Shown here: in pieces, positions 43,284 to 52,774 of the stretch | How the letters are laid out: each line of letters starts with the position of its first letter | Position numbering within the stretch: position 1 is the first letter of the stretch | Assembly: GCA_018401555.1 (NCBI GenBank) | Contig: JAGYKP010000081.1 | Span: 62,001 to 126,000, forward strand | From: Halomonas sp. | GTDB lineage: Bacteria > Pseudomonadota > Gammaproteobacteria > Pseudomonadales > Halomonadaceae | Direction: 5' to 3' | Length of the DNA stretch: 64,000 bases | Notes under the pieces: generated by a model | Databases searched by the model: none | The model's input: the letters and a program-made list of their open reading frames with translations, nothing else | What the model was told of the DNA's origin: nothing | Position numbers and translations under genes: made by a program

Positions 43284-45197
43284 GTGCCGCGTTTGCCTCG
43301 CCTCGATGCCGGTCAAGGACTGGAGCGCTTTCGACAACAGCTTGCCAATGTGGATGCCCTGCCGCAACTCTGCGTGCTGGGCGTCGTGGCAGGGGTGCTG
43401 ACCGGTGTGCTGATGGTAGGGTTTCGCAGCCTGCTGGAGCTGGGCGGGCTGTGGCTGTTTCCTACCGGCAGCCCCGAGGCATTTGAAGCCATGCCACCGG
43501 CGCTGCGCAGCCTGTTGCCGTTGGCCGCGGTGCTGCTGATCGGTCTGTGGATGTGGTTTACCCCCCAGGTCGGCCGCCAGGTCGGCGTGGTGCATGTGAT
43601 CGATCGCCTGGCCTATCACCAGGGGCGCTTCCCGCTGCGCAACTGGCTGACCCAGTGGGTGGTGGGTCTGATCTCGGTGCTGGGGGGGCTCTCGGCGGGC
43701 CGCGAGGGGCCGGCCATTCATCTGGGGGCCGCCGCCTCCAGCGGCCTGGGCCAGCGCCTGCGCCTGCCCCATAACAGCCTTCGGGTACTGGTCGCCTGCG
43801 GTACCGCGGCGGGCATCGCCGCCTCCTTCAACACGCCGATCGCCGGCGTCATCTTCGCCATGGAAGTGGTGATGATGGAGTACACCATCATCGGCTTCAT
43901 GCCGGTCATCCTGGCCTCCACCATGGGCGCGGTGGTGGCCCAGCTGGTCTATGGTCCCGACCCGGCGATCGGCGTGCCCGACCTGCACCTCAACTCCCTG
44001 CTCGACCTGCCGTGGATCATCGTCAGCGCCCTGGTGATAGGCCTGCTGGCCGGCCTGTTCGTGCGGGTCTCGCGGCTGGGGCCGCGCCTGGAGCGCCTGC
44101 CCATGGCACTGCGCTTCCTGATGGCCGGGGGCGTGGTGGGCGCCGTGGCCTGGTGGTATCCCCAGGTGCAGGGCATGGGCTATGACACCCTGCAGGCGAC
44201 CCTCAGCGGTTCGGTGGCGATGGATGTACTGCTCGCCGTGGCCATCGGCAAGCTGCTGCTCACCGCCGGTACCGTGGCCTGCGGGATTCCGGTGAGCATC
44301 ATCGGCCCGGTACTGGTGATCGGCGGTGCGGCTGGTGCGCTGTGTGGCATGACCGGCCAGTGGCTGCTGCCCATCGAGGCTTCGGATCCGGCGCTCTACG
44401 CCATGCTGGGCATGGCGGCGATGATGGGCGCGGTGCTGCAGGCGCCGCTGGCGGCGCTGATGGCGCTGCTCGAGCTGACCCACAACCCGAATATCATCCT
44501 GCCCGGCATGCTGGCGGTGGTTGTCTCCTGTCTCACCGCGCGCCAGCTGTGCCGCTGCGGCGGCTTCTTCATCAGCGTCACGCGCCAGGGGCTGCATCCC
44601 CTGCAGCAGCCGCTGATGCAGGCGCTCTCCCGGGTCTCGGTGCCGGCGGTGATGGAGCGCCGGCTGGTGCGCACCCAGCGCATGGTCTCCCGGGAGCGTG
44701 CCCGAACGCTGCTGGAGTCGGAGCCGGTGTGGATCCTGATCGAGCGCTCGAGCGACGACAAGCCGGTGCTGGCGCTCAAGGCCGCCGACCTGGCCCGCTG
44801 GCTTACCGAGCAGGCGGCGGCGGAAGAGAAGAGCGCCGCCGAGGAGGGCGAAGGGACCGAGCCTGCCGAGACGGTGGAGCTCGCCAAGGAGGTGGCGCCG
44901 GAGGGCGACGGCGAAGAGAAGGTGGCCAAGAAACGCAAGAAGGGCAAGGAGAAAATCAGGGAGAAAATCCGGGAGAAGGAGGAGCCGCCAGAGGTGGATC
45001 TGCTGGAGATTCCCGGCGTTCGCCTGGAGCTTGCCCCCATCGGGCTACAGGCCACCCTCTCCGAGGCCTTCAACAAGCTCAACGACTCGATGCTCGATGC
45101 CCTCTACGTTGAGCACGGCCATCGGCCGAAGCAGAAGCGGATTTCCGGTATCATCACCCGCGGCGCCATCGAACGCTTCTACCGCGTCGAGAACTGA
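43284..45197 (+). CDS. CLC-family chloride channel or transporter with a charged cytoplasmic insert
   Basis: A 637-residue polytopic protein. GTG 43284 follows an AAAGGA site. The CLC signatures are GGLSAGREGPAIHLGAAASS, with the gating Glu at residue 141, and GTAAGIAASFNTPIAGVIFA. The membrane core ends near residue 445. The C-terminal part looks like a CBS pair (LALKAADLARWLTEQ and GLQATLSEAFNKLNDSMLDA), split at about residues 510-570 by a Glu/Lys/Arg-rich insert (EKVAKKRKKGKEKIREKIR). It may move chloride or act as a Cl-/H+ exchanger; the substrate is not provable here. It stands alone before hemJ. Confidence 0.93.
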   Translation: MPRLPRLDAGQGLERFRQQLANVDALPQLCVLGVVAGVLTGVLMVGFRSLLELGGLWLFPTGSPEAFEAMPPALRSLLPLAAVLLIGLWMWFTPQVGRQVGVVHVIDRLAYHQGRFPLRNWLTQWVVGLISVLGGLSAGREGPAIHLGAAASSGLGQRLRLPHNSLRVLVACGTAAGIAASFNTPIAGVIFAMEVVMMEYTIIGFMPVILASTMGAVVAQLVYGPDPAIGVPDLHLNSLLDLPWIIVSALVIGLLAGLFVRVSRLGPRLERLPMALRFLMAGGVVGAVAWWYPQVQGMGYDTLQATLSGSVAMDVLLAVAIGKLLLTAGTVACGIPVSIIGPVLVIGGAAGALCGMTGQWLLPIEASDPALYAMLGMAAMMGAVLQAPLAALMALLELTHNPNIILPGMLAVVVSCLTARQLCRCGGFFISVTRQGLHPLQQPLMQALSRVSVPAVMERRLVRTQRMVSRERARTLLESEPVWILIERSSDDKPVLALKAADLARWLTEQAAAEEKSAAEEGEGTEPAETVELAKEVAPEGDGEEKVAKKRKKGKEKIREKIREKEEPPEVDLLEIPGVRLELAPIGLQATLSEAFNKLNDSMLDALYVEHGHRPKQKRISGIITRGAIERFYRVEN

Positions 45198-45235
45198 CGC
45201 CGTCTCCCTTTCTCCACCACCCGCAAGGAGCTCCC

Positions 45236-45667
45236 ATGTACCTGTGGTTCAAGGCCCTGCACCTGATCGCCATGGTCACCTGGTTCGCCGCCCTGTTCTA
45301 CCTGCCGCGGCTCTACGTCTATCACGCCATGGCGCGCGACCGCGGCGAGCAGCAGGCGATCGACCACTTCCTGGTCATGGAGCGCAAGCTCTATCGCGGC
45401 ATCATGACCCCCTCCATGATCGCCGTGCTGCTCTTCGGCGGCATCATGCTGGTGCTCAATCCCGGCTGGCTGGCCCAGGGCTGGATCCATGCCAAGCTGC
45501 TGCTGGTGGCGCTGCTGGTGGGCTACCATCATGTCTGCCTGATCTACCTGAAGCAGTTCGCCGAGGCGCGCTGCAAGCGTGGCCACGTGTTCTTCCGCTG
45601 GTTCAACGAGCTGCCGGTGATTGCCCTGCTGATCATCATCTTCCTCGCCGTGCTCAAGCCGTTCTGA
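45236..45667 (+). CDS. hemJ: Protoporphyrinogen IX oxidase HemJ
   Basis: A 143-residue membrane enzyme of late haem synthesis. The conserved His and Arg region MYLWFKALHLIAMVTWFAAL FYLPRLYVYH opens the protein, and MERKLYRGIMTPSMIAVLLF follows. Four helices are expected. The sequence is intact. The last base of its stop is the first base of the next start (TGATG), so hemJ and thiD are coupled. Confidence 0.93.
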   Translation: MYLWFKALHLIAMVTWFAALFYLPRLYVYHAMARDRGEQQAIDHFLVMERKLYRGIMTPSMIAVLLFGGIMLVLNPGWLAQGWIHAKLLLVALLVGYHHVCLIYLKQFAEARCKRGHVFFRWFNELPVIALLIIIFLAVLKPF

Positions 45668-46512
45668 TGGCAGCCATTACCGACCACGAGCCCCACCTGC
45701 CGGTCGTGCTGGTGCTCGCCGGCCACGACCCTACCGGCGGCGCCGGCCTGGTGGCCGATGCTGAGGCGGTAGCCGCCGGCGGCGGCTGGGCGCTGACCGT
45801 GCCCACTGCCCTGACCGTGCAGTCCTGCAGCGATGTCTCGCGGGTGATCCCCGCCGAACCCGAGGTCATGCGTGCCAGCGTCGCTGCCCTCGACGAGTTC
45901 GCGGTGGCGGCGATCAAGATCGGCCTGGTGGCCGACCTGGCGACCCTGGATGCGATCACCGATATCCTCCAGCGCTTTCCCGGGGTGCCGGTGGTGGCCG
46001 ACCCGGTGCTGCGTGCCGGCGGCGGCAAAGAGTTATCCACAACCGAGCTCGTCGATGCCTATCGCGAGCGGCTGCTGCCGCATGTGGATATCCTCACCCC
46101 CAACCGGGGGGAGCTGGCGCGGCTCTCCCCAAACCTTCTGCAGGATACCGAGCGGGCCGTGGCGCTGATGCGCCTGGGCTGTCAGGCGGTGCTGGTGACC
46201 GGCACCGATGACCCGGCGCCGGGGGTGCCGGCGGAGCGCGTGGCGCATACGCTGCATGCCCCGGACCAGAGTCGCCAGTGGAGCTGGCCGCGGCTTGCGG
46301 GGCGTTATCACGGCTCAGGCTGCACCATGGCGGCCTTCCTGGCGTCGCGTCTGGCCGTCGGCGAGTCGCTGGTGATGGCCTGCGAGCAGGCGCAGGCGTT
46401 CACCTGGGAGGCATTGGCCCACGGCTGGCGGCCCGGCGAGGGCCAGGCGCTGCCTCGCCGCCTCTGGCGACTGCCGACGGTCCCGAGCGTCGCCTCACCC
46501 GCTTCTCCCTGA
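45667..46512 (+). CDS. thiD: Hydroxymethylpyrimidine/phosphomethylpyrimidine kinase ThiD
   Basis: Phosphorylates the pyrimidine precursor of thiamine. A 281-residue ribokinase-fold protein. VLVLAGHDPTGGAGLVADAE is the N-terminal substrate site and WPRLAGRYHGSGCTMAAFLA holds the anion hole and catalytic Asp region, although the usual GTGD-like motif here reads GSGC. The gene lies just before hemL. In Pseudomonas the order is thiD-thiE-hemL; thiE is missing here. A perfect TTATCCACA lies inside the gene at 46033-46041. Confidence 0.9.
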   Translation: MAAITDHEPHLPVVLVLAGHDPTGGAGLVADAEAVAAGGGWALTVPTALTVQSCSDVSRVIPAEPEVMRASVAALDEFAVAAIKIGLVADLATLDAITDILQRFPGVPVVADPVLRAGGGKELSTTELVDAYRERLLPHVDILTPNRGELARLSPNLLQDTERAVALMRLGCQAVLVTGTDDPAPGVPAERVAHTLHAPDQSRQWSWPRLAGRYHGSGCTMAAFLASRLAVGESLVMACEQAQAFTWEALAHGWRPGEGQALPRRLWRLPTVPSVASPASP

Positions 46513-46638
46513 GGGGGGGTATGGCCTTTGGTGGCCGGAGCATCGAGAATGGGGGCAATGTTCAGGCATGCCGCCGCGGCGCTCAGATCGGCGGAAATTG
46601 CCGCCACTTCACTTCCTGTGAATAGCTTATCCAGAGAA

Positions 46639-46647
46639 TTATCCACA
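46639..46647 (+). promoter_or_regulatory. Perfect DnaA box in the hemL leader
   Basis: TTATCCACA matches the DnaA consensus exactly and lies 22 bases before the hemL ATG. A near copy, TTATCCAGA, begins at 46628. The site lies in a 156-base gap with no gene. DnaA binding is possible; a regulatory effect on hemL is only inferred. Confidence 0.4.
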
Positions 46648-46668
46648 GCCTCGAGGACACGATACAAC

Positions 46669-47961
46669 ATGACGACCTCCGCCCAGCTCTTCGCCCAGGC
46701 CTGCCGGCATATCCCCGGTGGGGTCAACTCCCCGGTACGCGCCTTCAAGGGGCTGCAGCGTCCGCCGATATTCATGGAACGCGCCCAGGGCGCCTACCTG
46801 TTCGATGTGGAAGGCCAGCGCTACGTGGACTACGTGGGCTCCTGGGGGCCGATGATTACCGGTCATGCCGATCCGGACGTGCTGGGGGCGGTGCGTGGGC
46901 GGCTCGACAACGGCCTCTCCTTCGGCACCCCTACCGCCATCGAGACCACCATGGCGGACCTGATCTGCGAGATGATCCCCTCCATCGAGATGGTGCGCAT
47001 GGTCAACTCCGGCACCGAGGCCACCATGTCGGCGATTCGCCTGGCGCGTGGCGTCACCGGTCGCGACAAGATCGTCAAGTTCGAGGGCAACTACCATGGC
47101 CACTCCGACTCGCTGCTGGTCAAGGCGGGCTCCGGGGCGCTGACCCACGGTGAGCCCAGCTCTCCCGGCGTGCCGGCGTCCCTGGCCGAGCACACCATCA
47201 CCCTGTCCTACAACGATATCGATGCCGTGGAGCAGTGCTTCGAGGAGATCGGTGACCAGGTGGCCTGCATCATCGTCGAGCCGGTGGCCGGCAACATGAA
47301 CTGCATCCCGCCCCAGCCCGGCTTCCTGGAGAGCCTGCGTCGGGTCTGCAATGCGCACGACAGCGTGCTGATCTTCGACGAGGTGATGACCGGCTTCCGG
47401 GTGGCCATGGGCGGTGCCCAGGCCCACTACGGGGTGCGCCCCGACCTCACCTGCCTGGGCAAGATCGTCGGCGGTGGCATGCCGGTGGGCGCCTTCGGCG
47501 GCAGCGAGACGCTCATGTCCAATATCTCGCCGCTGGGCCCCATCTATCAGGCGGGTACCCTCTCCGGTAACCCGCTGGCCATGGCCGCGGGCATCGCCCT
47601 GCTGACCAAGCTGCGCGAACCCGGTTTCCATGATGCCCTGGCCCAGCGGGTCGAGACCCTCTGCCACGGTCTCCAGGAGCGCGCCGATGCGGCCGGCGTG
47701 GAGATGATCACCCAGCGTGCCGGTGGCATGTTCGGCCTCTTCTTCACCGGCCAGAGCCGGGTCGACAACTTCGCCCAGGCCACCGCCTGTGACGCCGACG
47801 CCTTCCGTCGCTTCTTCTCGGCGATGCTCGACGAGGGAGTCTACCTGGCGCCTTCGGCCTACGAGGCGGGCTTCATGTCCAGCGCCCATACGCCGGAGGA
47901 TATCCAGTTCACCCTGGATGCCGCCGAGAAGGCCTTCGCGGCCATGCAGCGTCAGGACTGA
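46669..47961 (+). CDS. hemL: Glutamate-1-semialdehyde 2,1-aminomutase HemL
   Basis: Makes 5-aminolevulinate, the first committed haem precursor, by a PLP-dependent amino-group shift. ATG 46669 gives a 430-residue protein beginning [20 protein letters not shown]. The PLP lysine is Lys265 in [17 protein letters not shown], the same number as in E. coli. [20 protein letters not shown] and [19 protein letters not shown] mark the cofactor site. The frame is intact. A long in-frame upstream reading was rejected. Confidence 0.97.
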   Translation: MTTSAQLFAQACRHIPGGVNSPVRAFKGLQRPPIFMERAQGAYLFDVEGQRYVDYVGSWGPMITGHADPDVLGAVRGRLDNGLSFGTPTAIETTMADLICEMIPSIEMVRMVNSGTEATMSAIRLARGVTGRDKIVKFEGNYHGHSDSLLVKAGSGALTHGEPSSPGVPASLAEHTITLSYNDIDAVEQCFEEIGDQVACIIVEPVAGNMNCIPPQPGFLESLRRVCNAHDSVLIFDEVMTGFRVAMGGAQAHYGVRPDLTCLGKIVGGGMPVGAFGGSETLMSNISPLGPIYQAGTLSGNPLAMAAGIALLTKLREPGFHDALAQRVETLCHGLQERADAAGVEMITQRAGGMFGLFFTGQSRVDNFAQATACDADAFRRFFSAMLDEGVYLAPSAYEAGFMSSAHTPEDIQFTLDAAEKAFAAMQRQD

Positions 47962-47993
47962 CGCCTCATCGAATCACCACCGGGAGAACTGCC

Positions 47994-49252
47994 ATGCGTC
48001 ATACCCTGGATGCCGACAAGGCCGGTAGTGGCGAAAGTCTGGAGCTGGAGGCGCTGATCGATGCCCTGGTGGCCTATCACCGCGGGGCGGCTTCCCATGC
48101 TGCCGACGCCCAGGCCGCCGGACGTCCATTGACGCTGGCCATGGCGGCCGAACTGACGGCCATCCGCGAGGCCCTGCTGGATGAGGAGGAGCGCGAGCGA
48201 CTCGACCAGCTGGGCGACTGGCTGGAGCAGGACCTGATACGCCTGACGCCCATCCTCGAGGCCCGCGCCGCGCGCCGGGTGCCGAGCTGGGCGCTGCGTC
48301 ACCCCACCAGCCGGCTGTGCCACGCCGGTCGACCGCTGCTGGTGAATGCCATCGGGCGCGACCTGGAGGTGCCGGGCGCCGAGCTCGCCGACGACCCGGC
48401 CAGCGACCTGGCGGCGCTGCTGGTCGGCCTGGAGGGGCGCGAGACCCCGGAACTGACGCGGCTGGCGCTGGATCGCTATCTGCGTCACTCGGGGGACTAC
48501 GAACTCTCCCGGCTGCTGTCGCTGTTCGGCACCGGTCATGCGCTGACCGCCGCCAGGCGCGCCCTGCGTCGCCGTCCCGCCCGGGGGCTCGATCCGGAAC
48601 ACCCCGCCCTGCAGGCCGAGAGCATGGCCGAGTGTCGTCGCTACCTGGCGCTGGCCGAACGCATTGCCGAATTCCGTTTCCGCCGCTGGTCATCGCCGTG
48701 GGCGTCTCGGGCAGCGGCAAGAGTCGCTTTACCCGTGGGCTGGTCACCGGGCTGGGGGCGATCCGGGTCAGCTCCGAGGCGGAACGCCAGCGTCTCGCCC
48801 AGGCCGATGACGACGCGATCCATCCACAGGGTGATGGCGGTTCAGCGGCTGTGGATATCTTCGGCGAGGCGGCCACGGAGGCGACCTATCGGCGCCTCGC
48901 CGCCTGTGCCGGCTATCTGCTGGATGCCGGCATCCCCGCCTGCGTGGATGCCACCTGCCTGACCCGTGCCCAGCGCGACCAGCTGCGTCAGCAGGCCGAG
49001 GCCCGCGGCCTGCCCTGCCTGCTGGTCAGCTTCGAGGCCGACGACGCTACCCTGCGCCGGCGTATCGAGAAGCGTGCCTCACGCCAGGGCGTGGCCGTCG
49101 AGGAGAGCCTGGCGGTGCTGGCGCAGCAGCAGCAACGTTTCGAGCCGTTCGCCGACGAGGAACGCCTGCACCTGGTACATCTCGACACCACCGCGGACAA
49201 TGCCGCCGAGTCCCTGCTGAGCCTTATCGAGGAGCATGTGAAGCTTGCCTGA
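47994..49252 (+). CDS. Degenerate aminoglycoside-phosphotransferase-like domain fused to an AAA/P-loop domain (one frame break)
   Basis: The N-terminal 230 residues resemble the C-lobe of the COG2187 kinase-like family ([20 protein letters not shown]). The usual catalytic HGDLHLGN region is replaced by [20 protein letters not shown], and the N-lobe is absent. After a frame change near 48695 comes a P-loop kinase domain: [39 protein letters not shown] and [19 protein letters not shown]. The family is about 500 residues; this one is about 420. Similar fused proteins are called bifunctional aminoglycoside phosphotransferase/ATP-binding proteins, but the function is unknown. rdgB follows after 10 bases. 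Confidence 0.72.
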
Positions 49253-49262
49253 GAGGAATCCC

Positions 49263-49876
49263 ATGACCCCCATTGCTAGCCTGGTGCTGGCCAGTGGCAA
49301 TCCCGGCAAGCTGCGCGAGTTCGCCCAGCTGCTGTCGCCGCTGGGTATGCAAGTGCGCCCCCAGTCGGACTTCGCCGTACCCGAGGTGGAGGAGACCGGC
49401 CTGACATTCGTCGAGAACGCCCTGCTCAAGGCGCGCGAGGCCAGCCGCGTCAGTGGCCTGCCGGCCCTGGCCGATGATTCCGGCCTGGAGGTCGATGCCC
49501 TCGACGGGGCCCCGGCATCTATTCGGCACGCTTCGCCGGCGAGCCGAAGAGCGACGAGCGCAACAACGCGCGACTGCTCGAGGCGCTGGCCGAGGTGCCC
49601 GAGGGAGCTCGCAGCGCGCGCTACTGGTGCGTGCTGGTGCATCTGCGTCATCCCGAGGATCCGGTGCCGCGGATCGTCCAGTGCAGCTGGGAGGGCGAGA
49701 TACTGGCCCATCCGCGCGGCGAGGGAGGCTTCGGCTACGACCCGCTGTTCTGGCTGCCCGACCAGGGCATGAGCGTGGCCGAGCTGCCGGCGGCGGAGAA
49801 GAACCGGCTGAGCCATCGCGGCCGGGCCCTGCAGGCCCTGGTCGAGCAGTTCCGCCAGGCCCACGGGAGCCACTGA
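49263..49876 (+). CDS. rdgB: XTP/dITP diphosphatase RdgB (one frame break)
   Basis: Removes non-canonical purine nucleotides (dITP, XTP) before they enter DNA. It begins [20 protein letters not shown], then [20 protein letters not shown] and [16 protein letters not shown]. After a frame change near 49515 come [20 protein letters not shown] and [17 protein letters not shown], and the final [18 protein letters not shown]. Adding one G to a GG run at the break gives the expected APGIYSARF. The TGA overlaps the ATG of hemW. Confidence 0.94.
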
Positions 49877-51042
49877 TGGCACTGCCACCCCTGGCGCTCT
49901 ATGTGCACGTACCCTGGTGCGTGCGCAAGTGCCCCTACTGCGACTTCAACTCCCACGCCGTCGGCCGTACCGCCGGCCTGCCCGAGGAGGCGTATCTCGC
50001 CGCCCTGCTCGCTGACCTCGACGCCGACCTGCCGCTGGCCTCGGAGCGGGAGCTGGTCAGCCTGTTTATCGGGGGCGGCACGCCGAGCCTGCTCTCCGCC
50101 GACTTCTATCGGCGCCTGCTGGCAGGTGTGGCCGAGCGCCTGCCCCTGGCCCGCGATATCGAGATCACCCTCGAGGCCAATCCCGGTACCCTGGAGCGTG
50201 GTCGCTTCGCCGGCTACCGCGAGGCGGGCATCAATCGCCTGTCGCTGGGCGTGCAGAGCTTCCAGGCGCCACAGCTCGCGGCACTGGGGCGCATCCACAG
50301 CGGTGATGATGCCGAGGCGGCCTTTTCCGAGGCGCGCCAGGCGGGCTTCGACAACCTCAACGTCGACATGATGCATGGGCTTCCCGGGCAGACACCAGAG
50401 CTGGCGCTGGCGGACCTGCAGCATGCCCTGGCGCTGAGGCCGGAACACCTCTCCTGGTACCAGCTCACCCTGGAGCCCAATACGGAGTTCTACCGCTACC
50501 CGCCTGCCCTCCCCGAAGAGGAGGCGCTGTGGGAGATCCAGGATCAAGGCCATGAGCGCCTCGAGGCGTCGGGATTCCAGCGCTACGAGATCTCTGCCTA
50601 TGCCCGGGAGGGGCGCCGCTCTCGCCACAACCTCAACTACTGGCGCTTCGGCGACTATCTGGGCATCGGTGCCGGTGCCCACGGCAAGCTGAGCGCCCCG
50701 GGCGAGGATGGCCGCTTGCGCATCGAGCGACGCTGGAAGAGCCGCCAGCCCGAGGCCTATCTGCGGCGTCGTCATGATCCGCGAGGGTTCGTGGCCGATG
50801 CGCATCCCGTCGACGAGGCCGACCTGCCGCTGGAGTTCGCCATGAACGCGTTGCGGCTGCCCGAGGGCGTGCCGCTGGCGCTGTGGAGCGAGACCACCGG
50901 CCTGCCGGAAGCGCTGTTGGTCGAGCGCCTCGCCAGTGCACGCAAAAAAGGACTTCTGGTGGAAGATGCCCAAAGGGTTCAAGCTTCCCCCCGAGGTCTA
51001 CTATTCTTGAACGAACTGCTGGCGTCTATTGACGAGCAGTGA
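49876..51042 (+). CDS. hemW: Haem chaperone / radical SAM protein HemW
   Basis: A 388-residue radical SAM protein. The cluster-binding cysteines are Cys15, Cys19 and Cys22 (WCVRKCPYCDFNSH). HemW lacks the fourth Cys of HemN, and this protein has Asp-Phe there, so it is the haem chaperone rather than coproporphyrinogen dehydrogenase. Other landmarks: SLFIGGGTPSLLSADFY and LEANPGTLERGRFAGYREA. Its start overlaps rdgB (TGATG), a classic rdgB-hemW pair. Intact. Confidence 0.95.
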   Translation: MALPPLALYVHVPWCVRKCPYCDFNSHAVGRTAGLPEEAYLAALLADLDADLPLASERELVSLFIGGGTPSLLSADFYRRLLAGVAERLPLARDIEITLEANPGTLERGRFAGYREAGINRLSLGVQSFQAPQLAALGRIHSGDDAEAAFSEARQAGFDNLNVDMMHGLPGQTPELALADLQHALALRPEHLSWYQLTLEPNTEFYRYPPALPEEEALWEIQDQGHERLEASGFQRYEISAYAREGRRSRHNLNYWRFGDYLGIGAGAHGKLSAPGEDGRLRIERRWKSRQPEAYLRRRHDPRGFVADAHPVDEADLPLEFAMNALRLPEGVPLALWSETTGLPEALLVERLASARKKGLLVEDAQRVQASPRGLLFLNELLASIDEQ

Positions 51043-51134
51043 CGACGCCACCCGTGAAAGGCTCATCGCAACCTTTGCCATTGAAGGCCCCATGGATGAC
51101 CGATCGGGCCCCCCGAACCAAGGAGATATACACG

Positions 51135-51812
51135 ATGACCAAGCCACTTCGCCTTATTGCTCCGCTGGCCGCTGCCGTGCTGCTGGCAGGCTGTGCCACC
51201 ACTGATCCCTACAGCGGCCAGACCGACCGCAACCAGACCGGCACCGGTGCCGCCATCGGTGCCGTGGTCGGCGCTGCCGCCGGTGCGCTGAGCGGCGACG
51301 GCAGCACCAGCCGCCGCGACCGTGCGCTGGTGGGTGCCGCCGTAGGTGCCGCCGCGGGTGCCGGTGTTGGCGCCTACATGGACCGTCAGGAGGAGCAGCT
51401 TCGCCAGAGCACCGAGGGCACCGGTATCGGCGTCGATCGTCGCGGCGACGATATCGTGCTCAACATGCCCAGCGAGGTCACCTTCGGCTTCGACTCCAGC
51501 GAGCTGACGTCCAACGCGCGCAATGCCCTCAACGATGTGGCCAGGGTACTGACCCAGTACGACGATACCCGGGTCAATATCGGGGGCCATACCGATAGCA
51601 CCGGTGATGCTGCCTACAACCAGCGGCTCTCCGAGCGCCGCGCCCAGGCGGTGGGCAACTACCTGTCCCAGGCTGGTGTGGCCGGCAACCGCCTGAACAT
51701 GACCGGCTATGGCGAGAACCAGCCGGTGGCCAGCAACAACTCCGAGCAGGGTCGCGCCCAGAACCGTCGCGTCGAGATCACCCTCTCCCCCATCCAGAGC
51801 CGCTTCGAGTAA
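51135..51812 (+). CDS. OmpA-family lipoprotein with a glycine-zipper region
   Basis: A 225-residue outer-membrane lipoprotein resembling YiaD. ATG 51135 has an AGGAG site and starts a signal peptide ending LLAGCATT. Two glycine-zipper segments follow (AIGAVVGAAAGAL and ALVGAAVGAAAGAGVGAY). The C-terminal OmpA domain, with VNIGGHTDSTGDAAYNQRLS and AQAVGNYLSQAGVAGNRLN, binds peptidoglycan. The reading upstream of 51135 is not convincing. It is followed by a terminator. Confidence 0.93.
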   Translation: MTKPLRLIAPLAAAVLLAGCATTDPYSGQTDRNQTGTGAAIGAVVGAAAGALSGDGSTSRRDRALVGAAVGAAAGAGVGAYMDRQEEQLRQSTEGTGIGVDRRGDDIVLNMPSEVTFGFDSSELTSNARNALNDVARVLTQYDDTRVNIGGHTDSTGDAAYNQRLSERRAQAVGNYLSQAGVAGNRLNMTGYGENQPVASNNSEQGRAQNRRVEITLSPIQSRFE

Positions 51813-51845
51813 GCACTACCTCTCGATACCCAGCGGTAACCTGTC

Positions 51846-51871
51846 GGGCTCGCCACTCCTGTGGCGGGCCC
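51846..51871 (+). terminator. Rho-independent terminator after the OmpA-like gene
   Basis: GGGCTCGCCA pairs with TGGCGGGCCC through one G-T wobble, with a six-base loop, and TTTCTC follows. It ends the lipoprotein message 33 bases after the stop and before rlmJ. Confidence 0.75.
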
Positions 51872-51918
51872 TTTCTCTGACCTTTTCTCTCTAGTTGCCG
51901 ATTCGCGGATCCGGACCC

Positions 51919-52768
51919 ATGCTCTCCTATCAGCACGCCTACCATGCCGGCAACTTCGCCGACGTTCACAAGCACCTGATCCTGCACGGGGTCATCGATC
52001 ACCTGTTACGTAAAGAATCTCCTGTTACGTTCATTGATACCCATGCCGGTCGCGGTCTCTATCCCCTGGCCGCGGAGGAGACATCCCGACTGCATGAGTA
52101 TCGCCAGGGCGTCCTGCCCCTGTGGGAAGGGCGCGAATCGCTCATGGGTGAGGAGCTGCTGGGCGGCTGGCTGGCGGCACTGGTCGGGGCGCAGCCGGAT
52201 CCTCGCCGCCTGAGCCACTATCCGGGCTCGCCCTGGTGGATGGGCTCGGCGCCTGCGCTCCCGGGACCGCCAGCTGCTCTTCGAGCTGCATCCCGGGGAG
52301 CATGCCCATCTGGCGGGCCAGCCGCTGGAAGGTGATATCCGCACGATTCACGGCGACGGACTGAAGGGACTCGTCGACCGCCTGCCGGTGAAGACGCCGC
52401 GCCTGTGTGTGCTGATCGATCCGAGTTACGAGCGCAAGCAGGAGTATGTCGAGGTGGCTCAGGCGGTGCTGGCGACGCTGCACAAGGCGCGACATGCCGT
52501 GGTGCTGGTGTGGTACCCGTTACTGCCGGCAGGCCGCCACCACGAGCTGCTCGATGCCGTGAAGGCCGGTGGCGTACGCAAGGTATGGCGCAGCGAATTT
52601 CGCCTGCAGGCACCGGGCCACGAGGCGCGCGGCATGTTCGGCAGCGGCATGCTGGTGGTCAATCCGCCGTGGGGACTCGACCAGCGTCTCGCCGCGGCCA
52701 TGGGGCGGGTAGCCCCGCTGCTGAGCGGTGCGGCGAGCTATCGTGGCGACTGGTGGGTCGGCGAGTAG
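51919..52768 (+). CDS. rlmJ: 23S rRNA (adenine-2030-N6)-methyltransferase RlmJ (one frame break)
   Basis: Methylates A2030 of 23S rRNA. ATG 51919 starts MLSYQHAYHAGNFADVHKH, the family's strongly conserved start. The SAM region is VTFIDTHAGRGLYPLAAEE. The frame changes near 52255 before RQLLFELHPGEHAHLAGQPL. The target-base motif appears as FGSGMLVVNPPWGLDQRLA. About 283 codons, as expected. It converges with mnmE: only six bases lie between the two stops. Confidence 0.92.
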
Positions 52769-52774
52769 GTCTGT

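Noticed and set aside
43257..44597. A 446-codon minus-strand frame opposite the CLC gene
   Set aside because: Gln/His/Arg-rich and without a recognisable domain; the plus-strand CLC reading is clear.
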